Part shown: piece by piece, positions 15,917 through 23,934 of the stretch
Numbering within the stretch: the first letter of the stretch is position 1
Layout of the letters: each line of letters starts with the position of its first letter
Assembly: GCF_001665685.1 (NCBI RefSeq)
Contig: NZ_LZTB01000104.1
Span: forward strand, 1 to 64,000
From: Mycobacterium sp. 852013-50091_SCH5140682
Lineage (GTDB): Bacteria > Actinomycetota > Actinomycetes > Mycobacteriales > Mycobacteriaceae
DNA length: 64,000 bases
Reading direction: 5' to 3'
Notes under the pieces: generated by a model
What the model was told of the DNA's origin: nothing
Seen by the model: only the letters and a program-made list of their open reading frames with translations
Databases searched by the model: none
Made by a program: the position numbers and the translations under genes

Positions 15917-16765
15917 ATGACCACTGCATTTTCTCCGGTGGTGTTCGACGCTCCGCTGGTCAACCCGGCGCCGAACGGGTTGTTCGGAGCGACCCAGTGG
16001 ACCGACGAGGACGGGCCGCTGCGCTGGTTGGCTTCCGGTGTCGACATCCGCGTGTTCAACTACGGTGGCGGAGCCCAGTTCGGTGTGTGGCAACACCCGT
16101 GGTGTGTGTCGGAGGGCGATCTCGATCCCGAGACGGACGCCAAACGCGGTGTACGCCCGCAGTTTCCGGATACGTTCACCGCATTCACCTCCTGGGCTTC
16201 GGATGAGTGCGATCTGACCAAGCTCAGCCGCAACGAGGTTCGCGTGCGGGCACAGCAGGTGCACCGACTGCAGGAACCCAACGCGGTCGAATCCAAGCTG
16301 GCCACTCGAATGTTGGCCGACGCCGGCACGCCGGAAACTGCTGCGGGTGTGGTGGCCGCCGTGGCATTCCTCGAGGGGCTGTTGGCGAAGACCAACACGG
16401 TCGGCCAGATTCACGCATCAGCGGAGTGGGCGACGTTCGCGGCGTACGCGAATCTGGTGCGCTACAACGGCAGCAAGCTGGTGACCCCTCTCGGACACCA
16501 GTGGGTGTTCGGTGGCGGCTACGTCGAGGGTCTCGGTTCGACTCTGGTGGCGACGTCACCGACGTTTGGTTGGCGCGGCCCGGTGGCGCTGCGCGACGCC
16601 CCCACCGCGGGGTTCAACGAGTTTGTTGCCGTCGCTGAACGGAGCCTTGTCGTTGGCTACGAGGCACTGGTGGCTGCTGTCAAGGTGACGGCGCCGGTCG
16701 CTGGCGACGGCTTCCCTGGACTGCTGAATTTCCCTGGTAGTGCGAATTTCCCGAGCGGAGGATAG
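15917..16765 (+). CDS. Phage structural protein downstream of capsid
   Basis: A 282-residue protein starting MTTAFSPVVFDAPLVNPAPNG. It is a mixed beta/alpha protein with WTDEDGPLRWLASGVDIRVFNYGGG and a central helix (TAAGVVAAVAFLEGLLAK). Proteins of this type follow the capsid gene in some mycobacteriophage families and are virion components of unknown role. It has RBS GAGAGGA 10 nt before the ATG, with a hairpin between it and the capsid gene. Confidence 0.65.
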   Translation: MTTAFSPVVFDAPLVNPAPNGLFGATQWTDEDGPLRWLASGVDIRVFNYGGGAQFGVWQHPWCVSEGDLDPETDAKRGVRPQFPDTFTAFTSWASDECDLTKLSRNEVRVRAQQVHRLQEPNAVESKLATRMLADAGTPETAAGVVAAVAFLEGLLAKTNTVGQIHASAEWATFAAYANLVRYNGSKLVTPLGHQWVFGGGYVEGLGSTLVATSPTFGWRGPVALRDAPTAGFNEFVAVAERSLVVGYEALVAAVKVTAPVAGDGFPGLLNFPGSANFPSGG

Positions 16766-16767
16766 TC

Positions 16768-17256
16768 ATGCCTGCTGGTGTGCTGGTTGTGGTTGAGAAT
16801 GGCTTCGCCACGATCGATTTCGTCGACAAGGCCAAGCGCGGCCCGGCGCTGGCGAAGCTGTTCGAGATCGGGACACCACCCGAAGCGATCGAGAAGCTGA
16901 CCCGGTCGGGGCCGCGCGCCGTGTACGTGGTGCCCGAGGGCAATGCCCGCGAGGCCGGACTGCTCGACGAAGCCGACGCGCAGGATGCCATCGTTGGCAC
17001 CGTCGATATTCCCGACGGCGAACCGGTTCCCGACACAGTGTTCGCTGAGGGCGGGCCGCTGCCGGATGGGTCCCTGCCGGCGCTAGGCACGTCCGGGGAG
17101 GATGTCCTGCCGAAGGCGTGGCCCGACGGTGAGCCAGACGACGACTGGACGCGTCCCGAGCTCAACGCATACGCCCAGGCGGTCAAGGGCATCGACCCCC
17201 GCGAGTTCAAGAACAAGGACGCGGTGCTCGCCGCGATCAAGGGCGCTGCGTCGTGA
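16768..17256 (+). CDS. Phage structural-region protein, possible head fibre or adaptor
   Basis: A 162-residue acidic protein, 2 nt after the previous stop, with RBS GCGGAGG. The N-terminal half is beta-rich (VVVENGFATIDFVDKAKRG). The C-terminus has WTRPELNAYAQAVKGIDPREFKNKDAVLAAIKGA, which resembles the small helical Rho_N/SAP-like motif often ending phage head proteins. Exact role unclear. Confidence 0.55.
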   Translation: MPAGVLVVVENGFATIDFVDKAKRGPALAKLFEIGTPPEAIEKLTRSGPRAVYVVPEGNAREAGLLDEADAQDAIVGTVDIPDGEPVPDTVFAEGGPLPDGSLPALGTSGEDVLPKAWPDGEPDDDWTRPELNAYAQAVKGIDPREFKNKDAVLAAIKGAAS

Positions 17257-17636
17257 CCGAGGTTGTGCAGGGCCCAGCCTGGCTGGACCGGATTCGCGCG
17301 CTGATCCCTGAGTCCGCGCGCGAAGGCTGGTACCGCATCGCCGGCGCCACCGTCGCGTTTCTGGCCGCATTCGGCCTGTTGGAGGAACAGGAGGCGGCAC
17401 TGTGGACGCAACTGGTCATTTCGGTGGTCACCCTGGTGTTCGCGCTCATCTACGCCACTTCGACGTGGCGGGTCGTGCTGTACGCCGTGACCGGTCCGCT
17501 CGGCGGCGTCCTGATGTTCTACGGCCTGATGAACGACGTCCGTTGGGCGGCGATCACCGCGTCGGTGGCGTACGCCTTTGGCATCACGACCGCCGCCGCG
17601 AAGACAGTGCAGCGGGACTACGACCTAGCGCGATGA
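17253..17636 (+). CDS. Putative holin-like membrane protein
   Basis: A 127-residue protein with probably four membrane segments (~28-43, 51-69, 74-92, 98-116) and a charged C-tail (TVQRDYDLAR). It is the first of three overlapping small membrane genes lying inside the head/tail module. Size and topology fit holins, but holins usually sit beside the lysins, which here are 26 kb away. Start GTG 17253 overlaps the previous stop. Confidence 0.6.
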   Translation: MTEVVQGPAWLDRIRALIPESAREGWYRIAGATVAFLAAFGLLEEQEAALWTQLVISVVTLVFALIYATSTWRVVLYAVTGPLGGVLMFYGLMNDVRWAAITASVAYAFGITTAAAKTVQRDYDLAR

Positions 17637-18091
17637 CCGAGTCGGAGCGCGAGCTGGCGAAAGCCACCCACGATGTCGAGGTCCACGACCAGCACCGCAC
17701 CGTGTACATCGGCAGCCAGACCATGCTGTGGGCGCTGCTGGCCATCGGGTACGGCCTGATGACTCTGTGGCTGGGCCAGGACGCATGGAGCTTCGAAGGG
17801 TACGAAGGTACCTACACCACCGCGCTGGAGGTCCCCGGGTCACCGGAGAGCTGGGGCGCGGCGTTTCTGATCCTCGGAACGTCGACACTGTGGGCGTTCC
17901 ACAGGTCGATGTCGAGATTGCTCGCGGTCTCACTCACGTTGCTATCCATCCTGTTTGGCATGTTCTCCAGTTCGTTCGTCGTGGATGCACTGGCCTACGA
18001 TGCGCCGGAATCCTGGCCGTCCGTACTCATTTACGGGCTGATCGCCGTAGCCATTCTCATCCGCGCCAGGCTGGCGTGGGTGACGCGGTGA
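17633..18091 (+). CDS. Four-helix membrane protein of the virion-module membrane cassette
   Basis: A 152-residue protein with hydrophobic segments at ~29-47, 75-93, 97-121 and 128-147. The first 28 residues are charged and cytoplasmic. The ATG overlaps the preceding stop (ATGA) and the stop overlaps the next GTG. No family recognised. It probably acts with its two neighbours. Confidence 0.6.
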   Translation: MTESERELAKATHDVEVHDQHRTVYIGSQTMLWALLAIGYGLMTLWLGQDAWSFEGYEGTYTTALEVPGSPESWGAAFLILGTSTLWAFHRSMSRLLAVSLTLLSILFGMFSSSFVVDALAYDAPESWPSVLIYGLIAVAILIRARLAWVTR

Positions 18092-18423
18092 ATTGGGAGT
18101 TCCTCGGTCAGTTGTTGCTCACCGGCGGTGGGTTGGCGGCAGTGGCCAAGGGGCTGGCGTGGCTGAACACCAAACGGGCGGAACGCCTTCGCGCCACCGG
18201 CGAGGCCGGGGTGGAATACGACAAATTCATGGGCGCGGCGATGACCCGGGCCAACGAAGTCAACTCGGGCATCCGCGACGACCTCATCATCGAGCGCCGC
18301 ATCAAGGCCAACCTGATCGACCTGGTTTTCGACCTGGTTGACGCTCTGCGCACCCGGGGCGCCACCGCCCGTGAAGTGGACCCGTTTCTCGACCGCCTCG
18401 ACGAGATCCGCGCCGACCGTTGA
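18088..18423 (+). CDS. Single-pass membrane protein with helical tail
   Basis: A 111-residue protein. There is one N-terminal membrane segment (~6-26, LGQLLLTGGGLAAVAKGLAWL), then a long charged helix with IIERRIKANLIDLVFDLVDALR. The topology resembles holin-partner or spanin-like accessory proteins of lysis cassettes. Start GTG 18088 overlaps the previous TGA. Function inferred only from the cassette. Confidence 0.55.
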   Translation: MNWEFLGQLLLTGGGLAAVAKGLAWLNTKRAERLRATGEAGVEYDKFMGAAMTRANEVNSGIRDDLIIERRIKANLIDLVFDLVDALRTRGATAREVDPFLDRLDEIRADR

Positions 18424-18428
18424 CGATG

Positions 18429-18447
18429 CACCCACTGCTCTTACTGT
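18429..18447 (+). promoter_or_regulatory. Start-associated element / promoter of major tail gene
   Basis: CACC-cactgctct-TACTGT, followed by a ~60-nt leader with a GGCGC-GAA-GCGCC hairpin (18472-18484) and AGGAGG before ATG 18509. It is near-identical in layout to the capsid copy. Confidence 0.65.
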
Positions 18448-18508
18448 TCGGCGCAGCCTCGGATACCGACCGGCGCGAAGCGCCTGATAGCAGGAGGAAG
18501 GCCAGCTC

Positions 18509-19576
18509 ATGGCATTCGCAGTCGTAAAAGGACTCTCGCTCAGAGCGACCAAGGTTGACCGTTGCGGGACGCCCCTTCCGGGCCTCGCGAACCGCATCGT
18601 CACCGACGGGTTCATCCAGGCCAACCTGGACCCGAACATGAAGGACGCCAACGAGCTCACGCAGGAGAACGCCGCCGGCAAGGAATGCGTCAGCGACCGC
18701 ACTCCGCCCGAGCGTCGTTGGTGGAACACCGAACTGCAGCTCTGCGGCGTCGACCCGGACCTGTGGTCGATGGTGCTGTCCTGGGCGCGGATTCTCGACT
18801 ACGACGGCAACCCGATCGGCGTTCGCGACCGCAAGTCGGTTGACACCGACACCGGTGTCATGTTCGAGATCTGGACCGGCGGCGAAGGCGACGACGATTG
18901 CCCGCCCCCGACCGACGATTCGATCTTCACCGCGTCGGCACGTGGAAAGCAGTACGGCTACCTGGCTTTCGCCGGCACCGAATTCGTGTCGGGCGCGATT
19001 CCCATCGGTGCCCAGGTCTCCACGTTCACCCTCACTGGCCGGACCATCGCGCCGAAGGGCTGGGGCCGCGGCGTCGACAACGTCGCAGCGATCGACAGCA
19101 ATGGCACCCCGGGCCGCCTGCTGGTCCCGGCGTACAGCAAGGAAGACGACAACCACCTGCTGTTCTTCCGCACCCCGATCGAGCCGCCCAAGCCCACTGA
19201 CGGTGCGTGCGAGCTCAACATCTCCTCGGTGTTCACCGCGCCGAACTACTACTTCGGTGGCCCCGCCGGTGAGCCTGCTGCGGATGTCGCTCCGCCGCAG
19301 CCGATCTGCAACGGAAAGAAGTACACCGTGGTGGTCGGGGGTACCGGCAACTGGAAGGCCAAGGTCGGCACCCTGCCGTCGGCGAATATCGCGCACACGG
19401 CTCTGCCGGCCGCGGTGCAGTCGGCGATCGAGGCGCTGTCCAACGTCGAGGTGGGTCAGGTGCAGGTGGTTGGTACTGCGGGGAACTACACCGTCACACT
19501 GGATCCGTCGCTGCCTGCGCTGACCGCGGACAGCACCGGCCTGACCGGCGGCACAGCTGTCGTCACGCCTCTGTAG
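18509..19576 (+). CDS. Major tail (tube) protein with C-terminal decoration domain
   Basis: A 355-residue protein. The core (MAFAVVKGLSLRATKVDRCG ... FIQANLDPNMKDANELTQENAAGKE) has the N-terminal pattern of actinophage tail-tube proteins. Residues ~265-355 form an Ig-like beta domain (KYTVVVGGTGNWKAKVGTL ... LTGGTAVVTPL) related to the capsid C-terminus. There is an excellent SD (AGGAGGAAGG) and the gene is bracketed by its own promoter-like element and a strong terminator, implying high independent expression. Confidence 0.88.
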   Translation: MAFAVVKGLSLRATKVDRCGTPLPGLANRIVTDGFIQANLDPNMKDANELTQENAAGKECVSDRTPPERRWWNTELQLCGVDPDLWSMVLSWARILDYDGNPIGVRDRKSVDTDTGVMFEIWTGGEGDDDCPPPTDDSIFTASARGKQYGYLAFAGTEFVSGAIPIGAQVSTFTLTGRTIAPKGWGRGVDNVAAIDSNGTPGRLLVPAYSKEDDNHLLFFRTPIEPPKPTDGACELNISSVFTAPNYYFGGPAGEPAADVAPPQPICNGKKYTVVVGGTGNWKAKVGTLPSANIAHTALPAAVQSAIEALSNVEVGQVQVVGTAGNYTVTLDPSLPALTADSTGLTGGTAVVTPL

Positions 19577-19586
19577 CAGTCCTAGT

Positions 19587-19623
19587 GGCGGGTGGCACTC
19601 ACTGCTAGGGAGTGCCACCCGCC
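19587..19623 (+). terminator. Strong hairpin terminator after major tail gene
   Basis: GGCGGGTGGCACTC (19587-19600), 9-nt loop, GAGTGCCACCCGCC (19610-19623). It is a perfect 14-bp stem 11 nt after the stop. Confidence 0.85.
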
Positions 19624-19664
19624 CAGGGTCTTTCACCTTCCCCACGGTTGATTCGGAGCGCCGC

Positions 19665-21185
19665 GTGACTTTCACCCCGAAGACTTGGCATGACAGCCCG
19701 GACAGGTCGACGCCGATCACCGCTGCGGAACTGAATCGGATCGAGCAAGGCGTTGCCAGCGCCTATGTGGCGCCGGTGTTCGTGAACGTCAAAGACCGGG
19801 CGTACGGGGCCAAGGGTGACGGTGTCGCCGACGACACGACCGCGATCAACAACGCGATCGCGAATAGCCCAGTCGGCTCAACGATTTTCTTCCCGCAGGG
19901 CACCTATCTGGCATCCAACCGGATCGTGCTGTATCCCGATCGGCAGTATCTCGGCGCGGGCGCTGCTGTGGGTGCGCGTGCGGCGATCATCAAGCAGAAG
20001 AACGGCACGAACCTCACTGGCGGTCTACTGGTGGCGCAGGCGTGGAACACGAACGCCGCGACCTGTGACAATCCTGTACTGCTGCAAGGCATCTGCGTGG
20101 ATGGCAACTCGGCCAACAACGCGACATCGACCGCGCACGGCATCGTGCTGACAAACTTCTGGGCGCGGGCCATCAACTGCGCCGTTTTCAACGTCAAGGG
20201 CGACGGCATCCGCCTGACGGATACCACGGCCAACGGCGCCAACATCGTGTCGAACTCCTGCTCGGAGAACGTGGTTCAGTGGTGCAAGTTCGACAACATC
20301 GGTGGCGACGCGATCCGCAACGTGTCGGGCAACGGCAATTCCAACATGGATGGGTTCTGTGAGAACAACCTCATCTCCACCGTTGCCGGGAACGGCATTC
20401 TGCTCGACAAGGGCGCGGGGTGGAAGGTTCGCGGCAACCACCTCTACGGCATCGGCGTCAACGCCATCGACATTTCCAAGGCGTTCGCCACGGTCGTGGA
20501 GGGCAACTACATCGAGGACTTCGGACTCCAGGCCACCAACGGCGTCTGGTACTCGGGTATCACGCTCACCCAGCTCGACGGCCGCGGTTCGCAGATCGTC
20601 AACAACTTCATCGGCACAACGGAACCATCGTCTTCGGTCGGGGCATACATCTACCTGCTGGCCAAGTCGGGTTCAGCGCAGACGGACGCCCAGGTCATCG
20701 TGTCCGGAAACGCCATTCACGGACCGTCGTCGCCCACTACCAAGGGAACAGGCCTCTACTTCGATGTGGCATCGGGTGGCGTCCTGAAGGTCCACGATGT
20801 GGCGAACGATGTGCGTGGCATGAACACCCTGCGGCAGTCGTACCTGGGCGTCGAGTTTCAAGCGGCAACACGCCGTCGTGCCACCACGGTCAACGCCCCA
20901 GGCGCCACGCCGTCGATCAACTGCAACGCATGGGACCAGGTCAACTACACCGGCATGGCCGCACCGATCACCGGCATCACCATCACCGGGACCCCAGTCG
21001 ATGGACAAGAGCTGACGATTCGGTTCAAGGACAACGGCACTGCGCAGGCCATCACGCACGGAACCGGCTTCGTCGGAACACTGCTCGCCACCACCGTTGC
21101 GGGCAAGACACACGTGTGCACGTACCGGTACGACGCGGCGGCGGCCAAGTGGGCAGGGACCATCGTGAACACGGCTGGCTACTGA
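19665..21185 (+). CDS. Beta-helix tail protein (pectate-lyase-like, possible depolymerase)
   Basis: A 506-residue protein. The VNVKDRAYGAKGDGVADDTTAINNAI motif (~41-66) is the classic entry of Pectate_lyase_3 / preneck-appendage beta-helices. Repeated Asn-rich rungs follow (VVEGNYIEDFG, IVNNFIGTT, VSGNAIHG). The C-terminal ~110 residues form a beta cap. Such proteins are tailspikes or surface-glycan enzymes. The position between tail tube and connectors is unusual. GTG 19665 has a weak copy of the start element upstream (CACC 19634-19637, GTTGAT 19647-19652). Confidence 0.85.
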   Translation: MTFTPKTWHDSPDRSTPITAAELNRIEQGVASAYVAPVFVNVKDRAYGAKGDGVADDTTAINNAIANSPVGSTIFFPQGTYLASNRIVLYPDRQYLGAGAAVGARAAIIKQKNGTNLTGGLLVAQAWNTNAATCDNPVLLQGICVDGNSANNATSTAHGIVLTNFWARAINCAVFNVKGDGIRLTDTTANGANIVSNSCSENVVQWCKFDNIGGDAIRNVSGNGNSNMDGFCENNLISTVAGNGILLDKGAGWKVRGNHLYGIGVNAIDISKAFATVVEGNYIEDFGLQATNGVWYSGITLTQLDGRGSQIVNNFIGTTEPSSSVGAYIYLLAKSGSAQTDAQVIVSGNAIHGPSSPTTKGTGLYFDVASGGVLKVHDVANDVRGMNTLRQSYLGVEFQAATRRRATTVNAPGATPSINCNAWDQVNYTGMAAPITGITITGTPVDGQELTIRFKDNGTAQAITHGTGFVGTLLATTVAGKTHVCTYRYDAAAAKWAGTIVNTAGY

Positions 21186-21197
21186 GGTAAGTCCAGC

Positions 21198-21234
21198 GGA
21201 ACGCCCGGGGTGGTCACGTGCCCCCGGGCGTTCC
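21198..21234 (+). terminator. Hairpin terminator after beta-helix gene
   Basis: GGAACGCCCGGGG (21198-21210), 10-nt loop, CCCCGGGCGTTCC (21222-21234). It is a perfect 13-bp stem 12 nt after the stop. Confidence 0.85.
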
Positions 21235-21261
21235 GTCGTTCTCCGGTGATGCAGGCTGCAT

Positions 21262-21280
21262 CACCCCGGCTGTCTACCGT
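21262..21280 (+). promoter_or_regulatory. Start-associated element of head-tail adaptor
   Basis: CACC-ccggctgtc-TACCGT, with the hexamer 7 nt before ATG 21288. The CACC is the end of a perfect inverted repeat GGTGATGCA-GGC-TGCATCACC (21245-21265). Confidence 0.65.
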
Positions 21281-21287
21281 GACGCGC

Positions 21288-22052
21288 ATGCCCTGCGACT
21301 GGCCGATCGACCGCACCTGCTTGCCGGAGTTGCCGGTGCCGTCGGACACGCCGACTGCGGACGAGCAGGCTGCCTACGATCTGGCGCTGGTGCAGCGCAA
21401 CGCCGCTGAGGACCGGGCTGTTTTCGTGCTGTGGGCGTTGTCCGGGCGGCAGTTCGGCGTCTGCGAGACCAAAGTGCGGCCGTGCCCGGAGAACCTGAGC
21501 CTGGCTGGCTACGCAATGCCGTGGGCGTCACCGTTCGTCCTCACCCTCGATGAGGGGCATTGGTTCAACTGGCCGTGCGGATGCGTCGGCAGCTGCACCG
21601 TCTCGGGCCCGCGTGTGGTGCACCTGCCCGGCCCGGTTGCTGAGGTGACGGCGGTGACGATCGACGGTGTGGTGCTCGACCCCGACGAATACCAGGTGGA
21701 GGGAAACGTCCTGTACCGCAAGGGCACGTCGTGGCCGCGACAAGATCTTGGCCGGCCACTGGGCGAGTCCGGCACATGGTCGGTGACCTACACGCGCGGC
21801 AATCCGGTTCCGCCTGGTGTGGCGCAGCTGGTCGGGCTGCTGGCCAAGGAATTCATGGTTGCCTGCGACCCCAGCGGTACCGCCAAGTGCCGGTTGCCCC
21901 GCACGGTGGTGTCCACAACCCGGCAAGGTGTGACTCACGTTTTCGATCCAGCGAAGATGCTGGCCGCCGGTAAGACCGGGCTGCCCGAGGTGGATTCGTG
22001 GCTCGCTGCGGCCAACCCGAATCATCTCGCGCAGGCTCCGGAGGTGTTGTGA
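21288..22052 (+). CDS. Head-to-tail adaptor protein
   Basis: A 254-residue protein. The helical N-terminal domain (DEQAAYDLALVQRNAAEDRAVFVLWALSG) and the Cys-rich middle (NWPCGCVGSC) with VTAVTIDGVVLDPDEYQVEGNVLYR match the adaptor/Ad1-type proteins that follow capsid genes in mycobacteriophages. ATG 21288 is supported by the upstream element; longer readings would start inside the terminator. It is the first of four connector genes, which here follow the tail tube. Confidence 0.75.
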   Translation: MPCDWPIDRTCLPELPVPSDTPTADEQAAYDLALVQRNAAEDRAVFVLWALSGRQFGVCETKVRPCPENLSLAGYAMPWASPFVLTLDEGHWFNWPCGCVGSCTVSGPRVVHLPGPVAEVTAVTIDGVVLDPDEYQVEGNVLYRKGTSWPRQDLGRPLGESGTWSVTYTRGNPVPPGVAQLVGLLAKEFMVACDPSGTAKCRLPRTVVSTTRQGVTHVFDPAKMLAAGKTGLPEVDSWLAAANPNHLAQAPEVL

Positions 22053-22582
22053 CCAGCCCGGCGTGCGTCGACCCGGCGGTGGAGATCATCGCCGCGTTCA
22101 AAAAGGGTATGCGGCAAGGGTTCGACCCCGCGTCGCCTTGCCCGCCGGACGGCGGCGGGATCACCACGGTGCGATTCTTCGCCGGTCAGGGTGCGTTGCC
22201 GAACTGGGATCCAGACACCGACGGGTGCGCAGGGCCGTTCCTGTGGGTCAGGGCAGCGCACCGGTATCGCTCTCTGCGGCAGGACTTCCCGGCGGCCTAC
22301 GCGCGTGACGTCGACGACTGCCGGGAGAAACCGATCCGTGTGCTGGCAGTGGAGGTCGGCGTGGCGCGCTGCACCAACATGGACGCTCAACCGGACTGGG
22401 ACACCCTCGACGACGAAGCCATCATCAGCCTTGACGACTCGTGGCGCATCGAGCAAGTCCTGTGCGCCGTCACCAGCCGGTTGAAGAGCAAAGAGCGTGC
22501 AGTGGCCACCGATACCGTCGAGCCACACGGGCCCGAAGGCGGCATCATCGCGTGGACCGGAATGGCCTACGTCCAAATCTGA
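22049..22582 (+). CDS. Head-to-tail connector protein
   Basis: A 177-residue protein starting at GTG 22049 overlapping the adaptor stop. WVRAAHRYRSLRQDFPAAY and LAVEVGVARCTNMDAQPDWDTLDDEA recall the actinophage connector/stopper family. It is acidic with several cysteines. The place between adaptor and the HK97-gp10-like protein supports a neck role. Confidence 0.65.
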   Translation: MTSPACVDPAVEIIAAFKKGMRQGFDPASPCPPDGGGITTVRFFAGQGALPNWDPDTDGCAGPFLWVRAAHRYRSLRQDFPAAYARDVDDCREKPIRVLAVEVGVARCTNMDAQPDWDTLDDEAIISLDDSWRIEQVLCAVTSRLKSKERAVATDTVEPHGPEGGIIAWTGMAYVQI

Positions 22583-22595
22583 GAGAGGTTGTGCT

Positions 22596-22922
22596 GTGAC
22601 GCATCACGTGACGATCGAGGGAAGTGTTACCCCGACTGACTGGCTGCCCCGCGGTGTGCGGCGCACCGTCGAGGTGACCGCCGACATCCGTAAGCTCGTG
22701 GCCATCGGCGGCGCGATCGTGGTGGCCGGCAGCCTCGATGAGCCTGACACTGCGGCGTACGGCGACCGTGGCGAGATTCTCGATCAGCTGGCGGCTGACG
22801 CAGCCGAGGATGATGCGTACGCTCAGGTCTCAGAGTTCCCGGCCGCCGCGGAGGTGGGGGCTGAGCCGCCGAAGCGTGGACGGTCTCGCAAGGCCAGCGA
22901 ACCGGACGAACCGCAGCCGTAA
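22596..22922 (+). CDS. Putative head-to-tail stopper or neck protein
   Basis: A 108-residue protein from GTG 22596. It has RBS GAGAGAGG about 7 nt upstream. WLPRGVRRTVEVTADIRKLVAIGGAIVV is beta-rich, and the C-tail is highly charged (PPKRGRSRKASEPDEPQP). The short length and position suggest a neck component. No precise family assigned. Confidence 0.5.
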   Translation: MTHHVTIEGSVTPTDWLPRGVRRTVEVTADIRKLVAIGGAIVVAGSLDEPDTAAYGDRGEILDQLAADAAEDDAYAQVSEFPAAAEVGAEPPKRGRSRKASEPDEPQP

Positions 22923-22925
22923 CCC

Positions 22926-23330
22926 ATGGCCACCGTGCGTGCTCACGTCGAGCTCAACGAACGCGAACTCAACGATCAGGTGCGTGCGTTCGAGGCGCGC
23001 CGGATGCGGTCGCTGCAGCGGCGTGTCGCCAATCAGGCGCGCGCCGACGTGCCGGTCGACACTGGGCATCTGGGCCAGTCGATCGGTGAGGGGCAGGTCC
23101 GGTTCACCGGGCCTCGCACCGTCGCGGGCAGTGTTCACGCGCTGGCCAAGTACGCGGCTCCGGTCCATGAGGGTCGCCGCGCCCGCGTGATCGTGCCGCG
23201 TCGGGCGCAGGCGTTGCGATTCCAGATCGGTAACCGCATCGTGTTCGCCAAGCGGGTCGTGCAGGGTCCGATGAAGGGGCGGCCGTTCCTGCGTAATGCG
23301 GGTCTGCGCATCGCCTCCCGGGAACGCTGA
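22926..23330 (+). CDS. HK97 gp10-like neck/tail-completion protein
   Basis: A 134-residue protein. VPVDTGHLGQSIGEG (~41-55) is the hallmark of the HK97 gp10/minor-capsid-like family that joins head and tail, and GRPFLRNAG near the C-terminus fits as well. It is very basic. It begins 3 nt after the preceding stop. Confidence 0.8.
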   Translation: MATVRAHVELNERELNDQVRAFEARRMRSLQRRVANQARADVPVDTGHLGQSIGEGQVRFTGPRTVAGSVHALAKYAAPVHEGRRARVIVPRRAQALRFQIGNRIVFAKRVVQGPMKGRPFLRNAGLRIASRER

Positions 23331-23340
23331 CCGGGGTTTG

Positions 23341-23359
23341 CACCGCGCCGCAGCACCAT
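23341..23359 (+). promoter_or_regulatory. Start-associated element of tail chaperone gene
   Basis: CACC-gcgccgcag-CACCAT, with the hexamer 7 nt before ATG 23367. It favours 23367 over the upstream ATG 23358, which lies inside the hexamer. Confidence 0.55.
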
Positions 23360-23366
23360 GCTCGGC

Positions 23367-23906
23367 ATGTCTACTTTCGCCTCGGATGGCACTGAAATCC
23401 TGGATGTTCCCGTCGTTGATGTTCCGGTCGCAGAGGAGCCCGATCCGGAGCCCGCTCACGTCGTCAATGGTGAGGCGGTCGTTGCTGAGCCCGTGGAAGC
23501 AGAGCTGGTGACGGACGTGGCGCTCGTCGACGACGAGAAGCCCGCAGACGACGCGAAGTGGGTGCACCAGTCCGAGTGGAAATACGACTGGCTGGACTAC
23601 AAGGGCGACAAGCTCGCTTTCCGTGTCCCGCACCAGAACGCGCTCACCGCACTGTTCCAAGCGGGCCAGCAGTGCAGCCCCGAATTCCAGGCCGACCTCA
23701 CGGTGAAGTTCGTCAAGCGGCACATCTCGCAGGAGAGCATCGAGCGGGTCCTCGAGCGTATGTCCGACCCCGACGACGAGGCGTACACCAGTGTGGCGGG
23801 TGGTGTGTGGGGTGACCTGCTCAAGCGCATCGCCGAGATCGGCGGCAAGCGCGCCGTCAAGGACGCTGAGGCGCTGCTCGCAGTGCAGAGCGGCAAAACC
23901 AAGTAG
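23367..23906 (+). CDS. Tail assembly chaperone
   Basis: A 179-residue protein. The acidic N-terminus is of low complexity, followed by WVHQSEWKYDWLDYKGDKLAFRVPHQNALTALFQ and SQESIERVLERMSDPDDEAY. This is the usual place and type of the tail chaperone in mycobacterial siphoviruses, which guides tape-measure folding. Only 28 nt separate it from the tape-measure start, so there is no room for the usual frameshifted second product. A possible second chaperone-like gene is at 41050. Confidence 0.75.
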   Translation: MSTFASDGTEILDVPVVDVPVAEEPDPEPAHVVNGEAVVAEPVEAELVTDVALVDDEKPADDAKWVHQSEWKYDWLDYKGDKLAFRVPHQNALTALFQAGQQCSPEFQADLTVKFVKRHISQESIERVLERMSDPDDEAYTSVAGGVWGDLLKRIAEIGGKRAVKDAEALLAVQSGKTK

Positions 23907-23909
23907 TAG

Positions 23910-23928
23910 CACCCTGTCTCGCTAGCTT
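23910..23928 (+). promoter_or_regulatory. Start-associated element of tape measure gene
   Basis: CACC-ctgtctcgc-TAGCTT, with the hexamer 6 nt before GTG 23935 and no Shine-Dalgarno. Confidence 0.6.
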
Positions 23929-23934
23929 GGCCCG

